A stretch of 23,617 nucleotides of DNA from Rickettsiales bacterium (GCA_947425005.1 CANDYP010000009.1:1-23617); one strand, 5' to 3'; counted from the stretch's first letter, positions 6,362 through 14,382 are shown. Program-made: numbers and translations. The notes: generated from the sequence alone by a model not told the origin.

Positions 6362-7942
6362 ATGACGATCTTACAAAAATCTTATCTCGAATCAAAATCT
6401 TGGGCGTTTGAAGAAGCTCGCCGCATCTTGGAAAAAGTTGGCGGGAAAACTCCGGCCAAAGGTTACGTGCTTTTTGAAACTGGCTACGGCCCATCAGGAT
6501 TGCCGCATATCGGCACTTTCGGCGAAGTGGTGCGCACCTCATTCGTGCGTCACGCTTTTTCCTGCATCGCGCCCGAAATTCCGACCAAAATGTTTTGCGT
6601 TTCCGACGACATCGATGGCTTACGCAAGGTACCGGAAAATTTGCCGAATCAAGAAATGGTACGTGCTAATTTAGGTCGCCCACTGACTTCAGTTCCTGAT
6701 CCTTTCGGCACTCACGAATCTTACGGCCACAACATGAACGCACGACTTCGCGCCTTCTTGGATTCCTTCGGATTTGAATACGAATTCATCAGCGCGACCG
6801 ACAAATACAAGTCGGGAGCCTTTGATGCCACAATGCTGCGCGTGCTCGAAAAATACGAAGAATTGATGGATTTGATGCTGCCGACTTTGGGCGGAGAGCG
6901 TCAAGAAACCTACAGCCCCTTCATGCCAATTGATCCTGAAAGCGGAATCGTAATCGACAAAGGCGTGAAAGGTGTCAACAAAGAACGCGGCACCGTGATT
7001 TACCTTGATGGCAACGGCGCAGAAAAAGAAATTCCCGTCACCGGAGGCAATTGCAAATTGCAGTGGAAGATTGACTTCGGCGCGCGCTGGTGCTCGCTTG
7101 GCGTTGATTACGAAATCTACGGCAAAGATCACCAACCCAACGAAAAAATTTACCGCCGTGTCTGCGAAATCTTGGGCGGCGTGCCGCCAGTCAACTTCAC
7201 TTACGAAATGTTTTTATCCGACACTGGCGAAAAAATTTCGAAATCAAAAGGAAACGGTATCTCGGTTGAAGACTGGTTGAAGTACGCCCCTGCTGAATCG
7301 ATGTCTCTTTACATGTACCAAAAACCCAAGACTGCAAAGCGCCTTTATTTTGACGTGATCCCAAAAGCGATGGACGAATATTTAACTTTTGTGGCGGCTT
7401 ACGAAAAACAGGAAGAGGCTCTGAAGCTGGACAATCCGGCATTCCACATCCATCAAGGAAAAATTCCGGCGATCAATTTTAATCTGAGCTACTCACTTCT
7501 GCTAAATCTTGCTAGTGCCTGCAACCCAGAGAATGACTTGGTTCTTTGGGGTTTTATTTCCAAATATCAGTCGGGATTAACGCCAGAAAATGCGCCGCTT
7601 TTGAAAAAAATGGTGCATTGCTCAATCGCTTATTACGACGACTTCATCAAGAAAAATAAAAAATATCGTGAGGCTACGGATGCAGAAAAATCAGCGCTTC
7701 GTGAGCTAGTTGAAACTTTAAAAAATGCCACGGATGAGCAAAAAAACGACGGCGCTTTATTGCAAAATTTAGTTTTTCAAATTGGCAAAAATCACGGCTA
7801 CGAGCAAAAAATGCGTGATTGGTTTTTAGCTTTGTACCAAACTCTCCTGGGCCAAGACCAAGGCCCGCGCATGGGCTCGTTCATCGCGCTTTTCGGAATT
7901 GATAATTTTGTGAAGTTGGTTGAGGGAAGGGTGGGGAAGTAG
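6362..7942 (+). CDS. lysS: class I lysyl-tRNA synthetase
   Basis: Charges tRNA-Lys with lysine. This is the class I (archaeal-type, LysK) enzyme, not the class II LysS of most bacteria; among bacteria it is typical of alphaproteobacteria and spirochaetes. The 526-residue product shows the HIGH-equivalent PHIGTF (His49-Gly51), the KMSKS-equivalent KISKS (residues 291-295) and class I LysRS blocks FETGYGPSGLPH, FCVSDDIDGLRKVP and GKDHQPNEKIY. The C-terminal helical anticodon-binding part is present, so the gene is full length. The ATG follows an A-rich leader without a clear Shine-Dalgarno sequence. It is downstream of mtaB, separated by the family B inverted repeat, and convergent with alaS. 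Confidence 0.96.
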   Translation: MTILQKSYLESKSWAFEEARRILEKVGGKTPAKGYVLFETGYGPSGLPHIGTFGEVVRTSFVRHAFSCIAPEIPTKMFCVSDDIDGLRKVPENLPNQEMVRANLGRPLTSVPDPFGTHESYGHNMNARLRAFLDSFGFEYEFISATDKYKSGAFDATMLRVLEKYEELMDLMLPTLGGERQETYSPFMPIDPESGIVIDKGVKGVNKERGTVIYLDGNGAEKEIPVTGGNCKLQWKIDFGARWCSLGVDYEIYGKDHQPNEKIYRRVCEILGGVPPVNFTYEMFLSDTGEKISKSKGNGISVEDWLKYAPAESMSLYMYQKPKTAKRLYFDVIPKAMDEYLTFVAAYEKQEEALKLDNPAFHIHQGKIPAINFNLSYSLLLNLASACNPENDLVLWGFISKYQSGLTPENAPLLKKMVHCSIAYYDDFIKKNKKYREATDAEKSALRELVETLKNATDEQKNDGALLQNLVFQIGKNHGYEQKMRDWFLALYQTLLGQDQGPRMGSFIALFGIDNFVKLVEGRVGK

Positions 7943-7947
7943 AAACT

Positions 7948-8080
7948 GTCCTAAATCTCTACCTGCAACGGCCGTAAATGGCGGATTTTCTGCGCTCCGC
8001 TGCTCACGTACCTTTAAGTACGCTGCGCTGCGGTGCTCGCAAATCCACCATTTCCAACTCGTTGCAGCGAGATTTAGGAC
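7948..8080. repeat. 133-bp palindrome between lysS and alaS
   Basis: Ends are GTCCTAAATCTC (7948) and GAGATTTAGGAC (8080). The arms stay complementary, with mismatches and small gaps, down to GTAC-CTTTAA-GTAC in the centre. It starts 5 bp after the lysS stop and ends 6 bp before the premature end of alaS. Read on the minus strand past the alaS stop, it is open across its length, the behaviour of palindromic elements that insert in genes. I take it for a mobile palindrome, possibly also a bidirectional terminator. Confidence 0.8.
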
Positions 8081-8086
8081 GGGTTC

Positions 8087-8872
8087 TTAGACAAGTTTGC
8101 GAATTTCAGAAATTAGATTTTTGAAAGTATCAGTTTCGTAATTGTCGTGAACGCCTTGCAGAAGTGAAGTTACGCGCTCCAATCCCATCCCGGTGTCGAT
8201 GCAGGGCTTAGGTAGTGGTGTCATTGTTTTATCCGCCTTCTTTTCAAATTGCATAAAAACCAAATTCCAGATTTCGATGAAGCGGTCACCGTCTTGGGTT
8301 GCGCTGCCTGGAGGGCCGCCGAAGATTTTGTCGCCGTGGTCGTAAAAAATTTCAGAGCAGGGGCCGCACGGTCCAACATCGCCCATTGACCAAAAGTTGT
8401 CGTCGGTGGCAATGCGAATTATTTTATCTTCCGAAAGTCCGGCGATTTTTTTCCACAAATTAGCAGCGTCATCGTCAGTGTGATAGACCGTGACCAGAAG
8501 CTTGTCCTTGCTGATCTCAAGCTCTTTCGTCAAAAAATTCCACGCGTAAAAAATCGCCTCTTCCTTAAAATAATCGCCGAAAGAAAAATTGCCGAGCATC
8601 TCGAAGAACGTGTGATGGCGTGCCGTGAAGCCGACATTGTCGAGGTCGTTGTGTTTGCCGCCGGCGCGCACACATTTTTGTGAAGTGGCTGCGCGCTTGA
8701 ATTTAGGCACTTCCACGCCGGTAAAATAATTTTTGAATTGGTTCATCCCAGCGTTGGTGAACATCAAAGTTGGGTCGTTGTGCGGGATTAGGGGTGAAGA
8801 GGCGATAATCTCGTGGCCGTTTTTGGCGAAATAATCAAGGAACTTGGCGCGGATTTCGTTGGTTGAAAGCAT
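8087..8872 (-). pseudogene. alaS: truncated alanyl-tRNA synthetase (catalytic core only)
   Basis: This reading frame encodes only the first 261 residues of AlaRS, which is normally ~870. Class II motifs are all visible: motif 1 around SPLIPHNDPTLMFTNAGMNQF, written here as SPLIPHNDPTLMF then TNAGMNQF; motif 2 as RHHTFFEMLGNFSFGDYF; and motif 3 as DTGMGLERVTSLLQG. The protein then ends at SEIRKLV. The helical tRNA-recognition, editing and C-Ala domains are missing, and no continuation appears in any frame before lysS. ATG 8872 gives the standard N-terminus; the longer frame to 8959 reads through a family A palindrome. It may be a decayed duplicate, a rearranged gene, or one half of a split AlaRS as in Nanoarchaeum. 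It lies downstream of rnpB on the same strand. Confidence 0.85.
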
Positions 8873-8916
8873 GTTTTTGTGAGCTGATTGTTCTGAGGTT
8901 TTGTACTGGATCTTTT

Positions 8917-8945
8917 GCTGGACGGGGTTTGTAACCCCGTCTAAC
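8917..8945. repeat. palindrome family A, copy 3
   Basis: GCTGGACGGGGTT/TGTAACCCCGTCTAAC, between rnpB and alaS. With copy 4 it forms a larger inverted pair about 36 bp apart. Confidence 0.75.
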
Positions 8946-8981
8946 TGTTCAGTTCTCAAGTGTTAAACTTGGGCATGAACG

Positions 8982-9010
8982 TGTGGACGGGGTTACAAAC
9001 CCCGTCCAGC
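8982..9010. repeat. palindrome family A, copy 4
   Basis: TGGACGGGGTTAC/AAACCCCGTCCAGC, the inverted partner of copy 3. It sits 20 bp past the 3' end of rnpB and could terminate rnpB transcription, but lacks a clear T-run. Confidence 0.75.
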
Positions 9011-9030
9011 AGGCGCTTTCGCATTATAAA

Positions 9031-9492
9031 GTAAGACAAGCTATAAGCCGGATTTTGTACTCAATTTCTCAAGCGACGATCATTCATCTAGGATTAGCGT
9101 CGCCGCTAACCTCAAGCAACCTACCCGAACGACGATGCGAGGGACATCTGTTCATTGAAGAACTTGCCGTTCCTATTTGGTCTTGCTCTAAATAGGGTTT
9201 TTCCAAATGCGTGTTACCACACAAGCGCGTGAGCTCTTACCTCGCGTTTTCACCCTGGCTGGTTTATGCACCCCCATCGTCGCGCTAACGCGTCGACATC
9301 CCTAATAGGGGGATCATGTGGAGTACATCTGGACCAGTGGTATATTCTCTGTGACACTTTCCCTCAGCCGCCCTAGTTTATTCAGGCGGCGTGGCCAGCC
9401 GTTAACTGGTATTTTTCCCTCGAAGAGTCCGGACTTTCCTCTGGTTTTCAAACGCTCGCGCGCCAAAACCAGCGACCATCCACTTGCCTTAC
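9031..9492 (-). ncRNA. rnpB: RNase P RNA (type A)
   Basis: The catalytic RNA that matures tRNA 5' ends. On the minus strand all conserved blocks appear in order: AGAGGAAAGTCCGGACTC (P4 5' side, around 9440), CAGGGTGAAAACGCGAGG and GTAAGAGCTCACGCGC, AGAGCAAGACCAAATAGG, GGGTAGGTTGCTTGAGG, CTAGATGAATGA and finally AAAATCCGGCTTATAGC. The ends are set by the P1 helix: GTAAGGCAAG (9492-9483) pairs with CTTGTCTTAC (9040-9031), with one G-U pair. The length is about 462 nt. It is divergent from trpS and upstream of alaS on the same strand. Confidence 0.97.
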
Positions 9493-9501
9493 AAGATAGC
9501 G

Positions 9502-9530
9502 AAATTAAGGTGCCGCGCTCTTTGGCGCAA
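9502..9530 (-). promoter_or_regulatory. probable rnpB promoter
   Basis: On the minus strand TTGCGC (9530-9525) is followed after exactly 17 bp by TAATTT (9507-9502), and P1 of the RNA begins about 9 bp later. Position and spacing fit a housekeeping promoter; the hexamers are only partial matches. Confidence 0.4.
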
Positions 9531-9584
9531 CCCCCAAATTCGATCTCCCCCCAAAAAAAATTTACTCAAAAATTACTCAATAAA

Positions 9585-10691
9585 ATGAAAACCGTCTTTT
9601 CCGGAATTCAACCTACCGGCAATTTGCATCTTGGAAATTATTTGGGCTCGATCCGCAATTGGATTGATTTGCAAGACCAGCACCGTTGCATTTTCGGAGT
9701 GATGAATTTGCACGCGATTACTGTGCCGCAAGATCCAAGAGAACTTCAGAAAAATATTTTAGATGTTGCTGCGGTTTATCTAGCTTGCGGACTTGATCCC
9801 AAAAAGACGACACTTTTTGTGCAAGGTGAAGTGCCGGAGCACGCAGAGTTGGCGTGGGTTTTGGGCACGATGACGCCGATGGGTTGGTTGAATCGGATGA
9901 CGCAGTTTAAAGAAAAAATCAAAGAAGACCCTAGTGTAGAGATCGGAAAAAGTTACGAGGATGCTCATTCAAACAATGAAGAAATCAGAAACGCGGTACG
10001 CGAAAGAAGTGAAAGAAGAAGGGAGTTACAAGGTCAGATAGAAAAAGAATCCGCCAATCTCGGACTCTACTCCTACCCAGTCCTAATGGCTTCCGACATT
10101 TTACTTTACCGAGCTGATTTAGTTCCAGTCGGCGAGGATCAGAAGCAACATCTCGAACTCACTCGCGACATCGCCGGCGCATTTAATCGTCGCTACAATT
10201 GCGAATATTTTAAATTGCCAGAGCCGATGATTATCTCTGGAGTCAAGCGCATCATGTCTTTGCAAGATGGCACTAAAAAAATGAGCAAGTCAGATGAGTC
10301 AGATTTGTCGCGCATTAATTTGGAAGATTCGGCTGACGTGATTTTGAAAAAAATTAAAAAAGCCAAAACCGATTCGTTGCCCACAATCACTTTTGACGAA
10401 TCTAATTCCCTCGAGCGTCCGGAAATGTACAATTTATTAAACATCTTTGCTGCCGCATCTGGCAAGGCTCCGCAAGATTTAGCAAAAGAATACGAAACCG
10501 CAGGCAACGGCAAATTCAAAAATGATTTAGCCGAAAGTTTGGTTGAAAAATTGCGTCCGATTCAAGAAAATCTAAACCGCTTTAAACAAGACCAGTCTTA
10601 CATCAGACAGGTTCTAGATCAGGGCAAAAATCAAGCGCGAGAAATCGCAGTTAAAACCAAAAAAGAAGTTTTTGAAATCGTTGGACTGTAG
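9585..10691 (+). CDS. trpS: tryptophanyl-tRNA synthetase
   Basis: Charges tRNA-Trp. The 368-residue product begins MKTVFSGIQPTGNLHLGNYLGS, containing the HIGH-type HLGNY in a Rossmann-fold start. It then shows VGEDQKQHLELTRDIA for tryptophan and ATP binding and the KMSKS-type KKMSKSD. It is about 35-45 residues longer than common bacterial TrpRS. The extra stretch lies between MTQFKEK and NLGLYSYPVLMASDILL and is highly charged (for example RNAVRERSERRRELQ). I chose ATG 9585; the open frame upstream crosses rnpB and is not coding. The gene is divergent from rnpB and has nadA 2 bp after its stop, so the two form a tight pair. Confidence 0.95.
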   Translation: MKTVFSGIQPTGNLHLGNYLGSIRNWIDLQDQHRCIFGVMNLHAITVPQDPRELQKNILDVAAVYLACGLDPKKTTLFVQGEVPEHAELAWVLGTMTPMGWLNRMTQFKEKIKEDPSVEIGKSYEDAHSNNEEIRNAVRERSERRRELQGQIEKESANLGLYSYPVLMASDILLYRADLVPVGEDQKQHLELTRDIAGAFNRRYNCEYFKLPEPMIISGVKRIMSLQDGTKKMSKSDESDLSRINLEDSADVILKKIKKAKTDSLPTITFDESNSLERPEMYNLLNIFAAASGKAPQDLAKEYETAGNGKFKNDLAESLVEKLRPIQENLNRFKQDQSYIRQVLDQGKNQAREIAVKTKKEVFEIVGL

Positions 10692-10693
10692 CC

Positions 10694-11650
10694 ATGTACG
10701 AAATTCCTAAAAATTTAGAACAAGAAATTCTCCGCTTAAAGCAAGAGCACAACGCCGTGATTTTGGCGCATTTTTATCAGGATGAAGAGATCCAAGACAT
10801 CGCAGATTTTGTTGGCGATTCTCTAGATCTTTCGCGCAAGGCCGCCGCAACCAACGCCGATGAAATCGTGTTTTGCGGCGTGAAATTTATGGCGGAAGTG
10901 GCGAAGATTTTGTCGCCGCAAAAGAAAGTTTTAATTCCAGATTTTAAAGCGGGATGCAGTTTGGAAGATTCTTGCCAACCCATTCCTTTCGCTGAATTTA
11001 AGAAGAAACACCCCAAAGCAATCGTGGTGACCTACATCAATTGCTCCGCTGAAATCAAGGCTTTGTCCGACATCATCGTCACCTCGACTAACGCCCAAAA
11101 AATCATCGAACAAATCCCGGCCGATCAAGAAATTATTTTTGCGCCTGATCAACATTTGGGCCGCTATTTAGAAAAAGTTACCGGCCGTAAAATGATTTTG
11201 TGGAATGGTAGCTGCATCGTTCACGAGCAATTCAGTGAAAAAGAATTGGTAAAATTAACGGCGCATTATCCAAATGCCAAAGTGATTGCTCATCCGGAAT
11301 GCCCGGAAAGCCTGCTGGCGCACGCCCATCACATCGGATCAACTTCGTCACTTTTAAAATTTGCTGAAGATCATCAAGGCGGGGAATTTATTGTTTTAAC
11401 CGAGCCGCATATCATTCACCAAATGAAACAAAAAAACCCGAGCGGAAAATTTTACGATTGTCCCTTCATTGACAAGGCCGGCTGCACCCTCTGCAACACT
11501 TGCCCTTACATGCAGCTCAATACTTTGGAAAAACTTTATTTGGTGATGAAGTACGGAAAAGATTCGCAATTCGGCGGTGAGTTGGAAATGGAGGAGGCTT
11601 TAAGAATCAAAGCCGAAGCGCCTTTGCGTAAGATGCTTGAGATGTCGTAA
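10694..11650 (+). CDS. nadA: quinolinate synthase
   Basis: NadA condenses iminoaspartate with dihydroxyacetone phosphate to quinolinate in de novo NAD synthesis, using a [4Fe-4S] cluster. The 318-residue length is normal. The expected cluster cysteines are Cys88 (AGCSLED), Cys174 (WNGSCIVHE) and Cys270 (TCPYMQLNTLEKL). Other signatures are ILAHFYQDEEIQDIADFVGDS, shown as AHFYQ and VGDSL, then CGVKFMAE and APDQHLGRY. Its ATG is 2 bp after the trpS stop codon, pointing to one transcript. nadB and nadC are not in the window. The stop codon directly abuts the convergent vapC stop with no intergenic base. Confidence 0.96.
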   Translation: MYEIPKNLEQEILRLKQEHNAVILAHFYQDEEIQDIADFVGDSLDLSRKAAATNADEIVFCGVKFMAEVAKILSPQKKVLIPDFKAGCSLEDSCQPIPFAEFKKKHPKAIVVTYINCSAEIKALSDIIVTSTNAQKIIEQIPADQEIIFAPDQHLGRYLEKVTGRKMILWNGSCIVHEQFSEKELVKLTAHYPNAKVIAHPECPESLLAHAHHIGSTSSLLKFAEDHQGGEFIVLTEPHIIHQMKQKNPSGKFYDCPFIDKAGCTLCNTCPYMQLNTLEKLYLVMKYGKDSQFGGELEMEEALRIKAEAPLRKMLEMS

Positions 11651-12061
11651 CTAATTCCACGGATTGATAATTTTCAAAACTTTGATTTTTTCAAAATCTT
11701 TTACGTTTCGTGTAACTAGGTGAAGCTTGCGATCCACGCAGGTTGCGGCAATTAGGCTGTCTAAAATGGGAAGGTTTTTTGTTTCAGACATTAACTTCCC
11801 CCACTCGCACATTATCTCAGAATCAATGTTGATGATCTGATTTTTCATCTCGGTGATTAAATATTTCTCAAACCAAAAATTTAACTCTTTTACTTTTTTG
11901 GCGTCATGACATGAAGCTATTCCCTTCCTGATCTCGCCGACAGAAATACAGCTAATAAAAACCTCTTCGCGCGAAAGATTTTTGACAAAATCTACAACTT
12001 TTTTTTCGGGACGGGGCTTTTTTAATTCAGAAAGAATGTTGGTGTCGAAAAGATATTTCAT
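11651..12061 (-). CDS. vapC: type II toxin, PIN-domain ribonuclease (VapC/FitB-like)
   Basis: PIN-domain RNase toxins cleave tRNA or rRNA when freed from their antitoxin. The 136-residue product has the acidic metal-binding set: Asp6 (FDTNIL), Glu43 (VGEIRKG), Asp101 (ILDSLIAATC) and the late VTRNVKDF (Asn119, Asp122). All are intact, so it should be catalytically competent. The ATG overlaps the antitoxin stop by 4 bp (ATGA), the usual coupling for such pairs. The 3' end touches the nadA stop codon. Confidence 0.93.
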   Translation of the reverse strand: MKYLFDTNILSELKKPRPEKKVVDFVKNLSREEVFISCISVGEIRKGIASCHDAKKVKELNFWFEKYLITEMKNQIINIDSEIMCEWGKLMSETKNLPILDSLIAATCVDRKLHLVTRNVKDFEKIKVLKIINPWN

Positions 12062-12306
12062 AAAATAATTTCTCTGAGTTTTGAGTTTTTCGATCTTTTG
12101 GTTGCGATCTTTAAATCTGGGTGAGGAAATTTTTGCATTACTTCGAAGAGTGACAAGTCTGGCTTACTAAATTTTGAATATTGTTTGATTGAAATCACTA
12201 CGGCCTCCGGATGCCCTCTAACAGTGATTAACTGAGGATTAAGTTTAGCATTGTGAATCAAATCACTAAACTTCGCCTTAGCCTCTTGCACCTGCCATGC
12301 TTTCAT
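12058..12306 (-). CDS. type II antitoxin, Phd/YefM family
   Basis: The 82-residue product begins MKAWQVQEAKAKFSDLIHNA, the N-terminal DNA-binding fold of Phd/YefM antitoxins. This is followed by PQLITVRGHPEAVVISIKQY, a close match to the family's second half. A variable C-terminal tail (residues ~52-82) probably wraps the toxin. Such antitoxins usually repress their own promoter, aided by the toxin. The partner toxin is PIN-type, a known mixed pairing (FitAB/VapBC-like with a Phd antitoxin). Confidence 0.92.
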   Translation of the reverse strand: MKAWQVQEAKAKFSDLIHNAKLNPQLITVRGHPEAVVISIKQYSKFSKPDLSLFEVMQKFPHPDLKIATKRSKNSKLREIIL

Positions 12307-12336
12307 AATTTGAGATTATTGGGTTAAAAAACTGAT

Positions 12337-12354
12337 CTGACTAGACTGACTAGT
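12337..12354. promoter_or_regulatory. possible operator of the toxin-antitoxin pair
   Basis: Two adjacent 9-bp direct repeats, CTGACTAGA and CTGACTAGT, lie about 31 bp upstream of the antitoxin ATG, where an autoregulatory site is expected. The CTAG cores are palindromic. This rests on position and repetition only. Confidence 0.3.
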
Positions 12355-12405
12355 TGAGTAGAAAATGGTAGGTAGTTTTTAATGTCAACGTTTCCAACTG
12401 AAGGC

Positions 12406-13533
12406 CTAGTTTTCTTTCACCTCAAGCTTTCCCATCCCCTCACATTCCTTCTTCAGCCCATCCACATATTTCATCACTTCCGCGTCGGCATTTTGTTGGC
12501 AGGCGACGATGTATTTTTGACGGAGCTTTGTGAGGCCGTATCGGCTGTAGAGTCCTTTCTTAGAGTTGATGTTTTTCTCTAATTTTTTTTGCGCCTCCTT
12601 GGCATCTTTTTCGGCTTTTTCAGTTTCTTCTGATTCGAATAATCCCACGTCGTCTCGAACTATTCCTAACGCGGCAAAATTATTCTGGTTGTAGACATCG
12701 GCGTTGGTTTTGGTGGTCTCAATATCTTTTTTTATTTGATCGCTTTCTTTTAAAAATGAGTCGGGAAAGCGCACGTAAGCTTGTTTTTGGCAGAGGGTTT
12801 TTTGCTCGGATTCTTTAACAAATTTTTTGCCATCAATTGCTGCAAAGCATTGTTTTGATTGATCTTGCGCCGCGGTGCATTTTGCAAAATCAGCGTCTTT
12901 GTTAAGAAACTTTACACAAGCCGGATATTTTTCTGAGGCTTCTTGGTGCTTTTTATTTTCGTCGTCAATCCGGCTGTCGATGATGAAAGCGAGGTCGTAA
13001 GAGCGATTGGGATATTGTAAGTAATCGTCATTTCCGTAGGGCGGATCGAGCTGTTGATCGTCGAGTAATCTTTTTCGGCACAGTAAATAATCGTCGGTTT
13101 TTTGGCGGTCGATCAGATCAAATTCAAAGCCCATGGCGGTGCATTGTTCGTGCTGGCGTTGGTCGAGTTTTTTATTTTCTTTGATAAAAACTGATTCGCG
13201 GGCTTCGGATAAATTAAGAGAAATTGTGGTAACGAGCTCGCTAATTTGAGAATTGTAAGCCATGCCTTCGGGAGAATGGTCGTAAGGTTTAAGTTTATAT
13301 TTGGCCATGGAAAGCCTACAGCGCCAATATAGGTCGCCCCTAAAACTTTTGTTTGATGAGCCGGAATCAAGATCAAGAGAGTGACAAAATTGATGATCTT
13401 GAGATTCTAAAGCTTGAATATTGGCGTAGTTTGAAAGCATGTAAGCTTCTTTAATCTTAACCATTTTTGGTTGGCATCCGAAAGCGAAGCAAAGAAATGC
13501 GATGAAGAGAGTTTGTAAGAATTTTTTTGGCAT
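12406..13533 (-). CDS. cysteine-rich lipoprotein, unknown function
   Basis: I do not recognise a family. The 375-residue product begins MPKKFLQTLFIAFLCFAFGC, a lipoprotein signal with lipid Cys at residue 20, so it should be anchored in the envelope. The mature part is polar and mostly helical, with ten further cysteines spread along it (for example FCHS, RCRLS, EQCTAM, LLCRKR, PACVKF). An even number in a periplasmic protein suggests disulfides. Residues ~295-335 (ESEETEKAEKDAKEAQKKLEKN) look like a coiled coil. The gene stands alone, divergent from pth. Confidence 0.85.
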   Translation of the reverse strand: MPKKFLQTLFIAFLCFAFGCQPKMVKIKEAYMLSNYANIQALESQDHQFCHSLDLDSGSSNKSFRGDLYWRCRLSMAKYKLKPYDHSPEGMAYNSQISELVTTISLNLSEARESVFIKENKKLDQRQHEQCTAMGFEFDLIDRQKTDDYLLCRKRLLDDQQLDPPYGNDDYLQYPNRSYDLAFIIDSRIDDENKKHQEASEKYPACVKFLNKDADFAKCTAAQDQSKQCFAAIDGKKFVKESEQKTLCQKQAYVRFPDSFLKESDQIKKDIETTKTNADVYNQNNFAALGIVRDDVGLFESEETEKAEKDAKEAQKKLEKNINSKKGLYSRYGLTKLRQKYIVACQQNADAEVMKYVDGLKKECEGMGKLEVKEN

Positions 13534-13628
13534 TTAAGGAGGGATGAGGGAGGCTCTAAAAAATATTTTCGGATAGCTGTTTGGGTATAAAAAGCTTATC
13601 TCACTTTTCAATCATTTTCCCGGGTATT

Positions 13629-14198
13629 ATGCATCTGTTGGTTGGTCTTGGTAATATTGGTCCGGAATACGAATTAACGCGTCATAATTTTGGCTTTTTA
13701 ACGCTGGATAAAATCATCGAAGATTACGGTTTTACGACGCAATCGAAGAAGTTTAAAAGTGAAGTTTTTAGCGGCGAAATTGACGGTTATAAAGTGATCG
13801 CGATTAAGCCTCATACTTTTATGAATCGCTCGGGTGTTGCTGTTCTTGACGCGGCAAGTTTTTACAAAATTAGTTTAGATAATATTTTGGTTCTGCACGA
13901 CGACCTTGATTTGGCTTTGGGTAAGGTGAGGGTAAAGATTGGTGGCGGAAGTGCTGGTCACAATGGCTTGAACTCGATTGATTCAACCATTGGAAAGCCT
14001 TACATGCGCCTGCGTTTGGGGATTGGTCGCCCAGAAAATAAAGGGCACGAAACGGCGGATTACGTGTTAGGGAAGTTTGGTAAAGAAGAGATGATTCAGG
14101 TGGGGAGAATTAATGAGAAAGTTTCTGATTTAATCGGGGAGCTGCTTGCGGGAGAGGGGGATGGGTTTTTGAATAAGTTTTATTTGAGCCCTCTTTGA
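13629..14198 (+). CDS. pth: peptidyl-tRNA hydrolase
   Basis: Recycles tRNA from peptidyl-tRNA released during translation. The 189-residue product starts MHLLVGLGNIGPEYELTRHN. The catalytic and substrate-binding set is present: Asn9, His19 (TRHNFGF), Asn66 (TFMNRSG), Asp92 (LHDDLD) and Asn112 (GGSAGHNGL). Length and motifs match canonical bacterial Pth. ATG 13629 is chosen because the family starts directly with the first beta strand; an upstream TTG gives an atypical leader. It is not next to ctc/rplY as it is in many bacteria. It is convergent with gcvH, with a family C palindrome between them. Confidence 0.96.
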   Translation: MHLLVGLGNIGPEYELTRHNFGFLTLDKIIEDYGFTTQSKKFKSEVFSGEIDGYKVIAIKPHTFMNRSGVAVLDAASFYKISLDNILVLHDDLDLALGKVRVKIGGGSAGHNGLNSIDSTIGKPYMRLRLGIGRPENKGHETADYVLGKFGKEEMIQVGRINEKVSDLIGELLAGEGDGFLNKFYLSPL

Positions 14199-14252
14199 CA
14201 ATTGCTAAAGCAAATGTAACTCATTTAAAAAAAATAAAATTTCGTGAGTAAA

Positions 14253-14382
14253 AATAGGGAGGAGACCGCGCAGCGGTCGGAGGGTGATTTCGTGATCCAA
14301 ACTCGGTCTAGCTAAAACAGATCCCTCCTGTCTCACGAAATCCTCCGTCGCTACGCGCCACCCCCTTTTTCAAAGGAGGTTA
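14253..14382. repeat. palindrome family C, copy 1
   Basis: Inverted repeat between pth and gcvH. The left arm holds CGGAGGGTGATTTCGTGA and the right arm TCTCACGAAATCCTCCGTCG, with outer blocks GGGAGGAGACCGCGCAGCGG and CGCCACCCCCTTTTTCAAAG. The right end, AGGAGGTTAG, runs into the gcvH stop codon (14380-14382). Related copies are at 14769-14821 and 20533-20676. Confidence 0.75.

Noticed and set aside
6689..7135. 148-residue minus-strand open frame
   Set aside because: It is antisense to the core of lysS; residue composition and lack of neighbours indicate a shadow.
8873..8959. Longer alaS start, and the 70-residue plus-strand frame at 8983-9195
   Set aside because: Both read the family A palindrome (DGVTNPVQQ in each) and the second lies over rnpB; neither is a real protein N-terminus.
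9318..9584. 89-residue upstream extension of trpS
   Set aside because: It crosses the conserved 5' half of rnpB on the other strand and has no resemblance to TrpRS; the family starts at MKTVFSG (9585).
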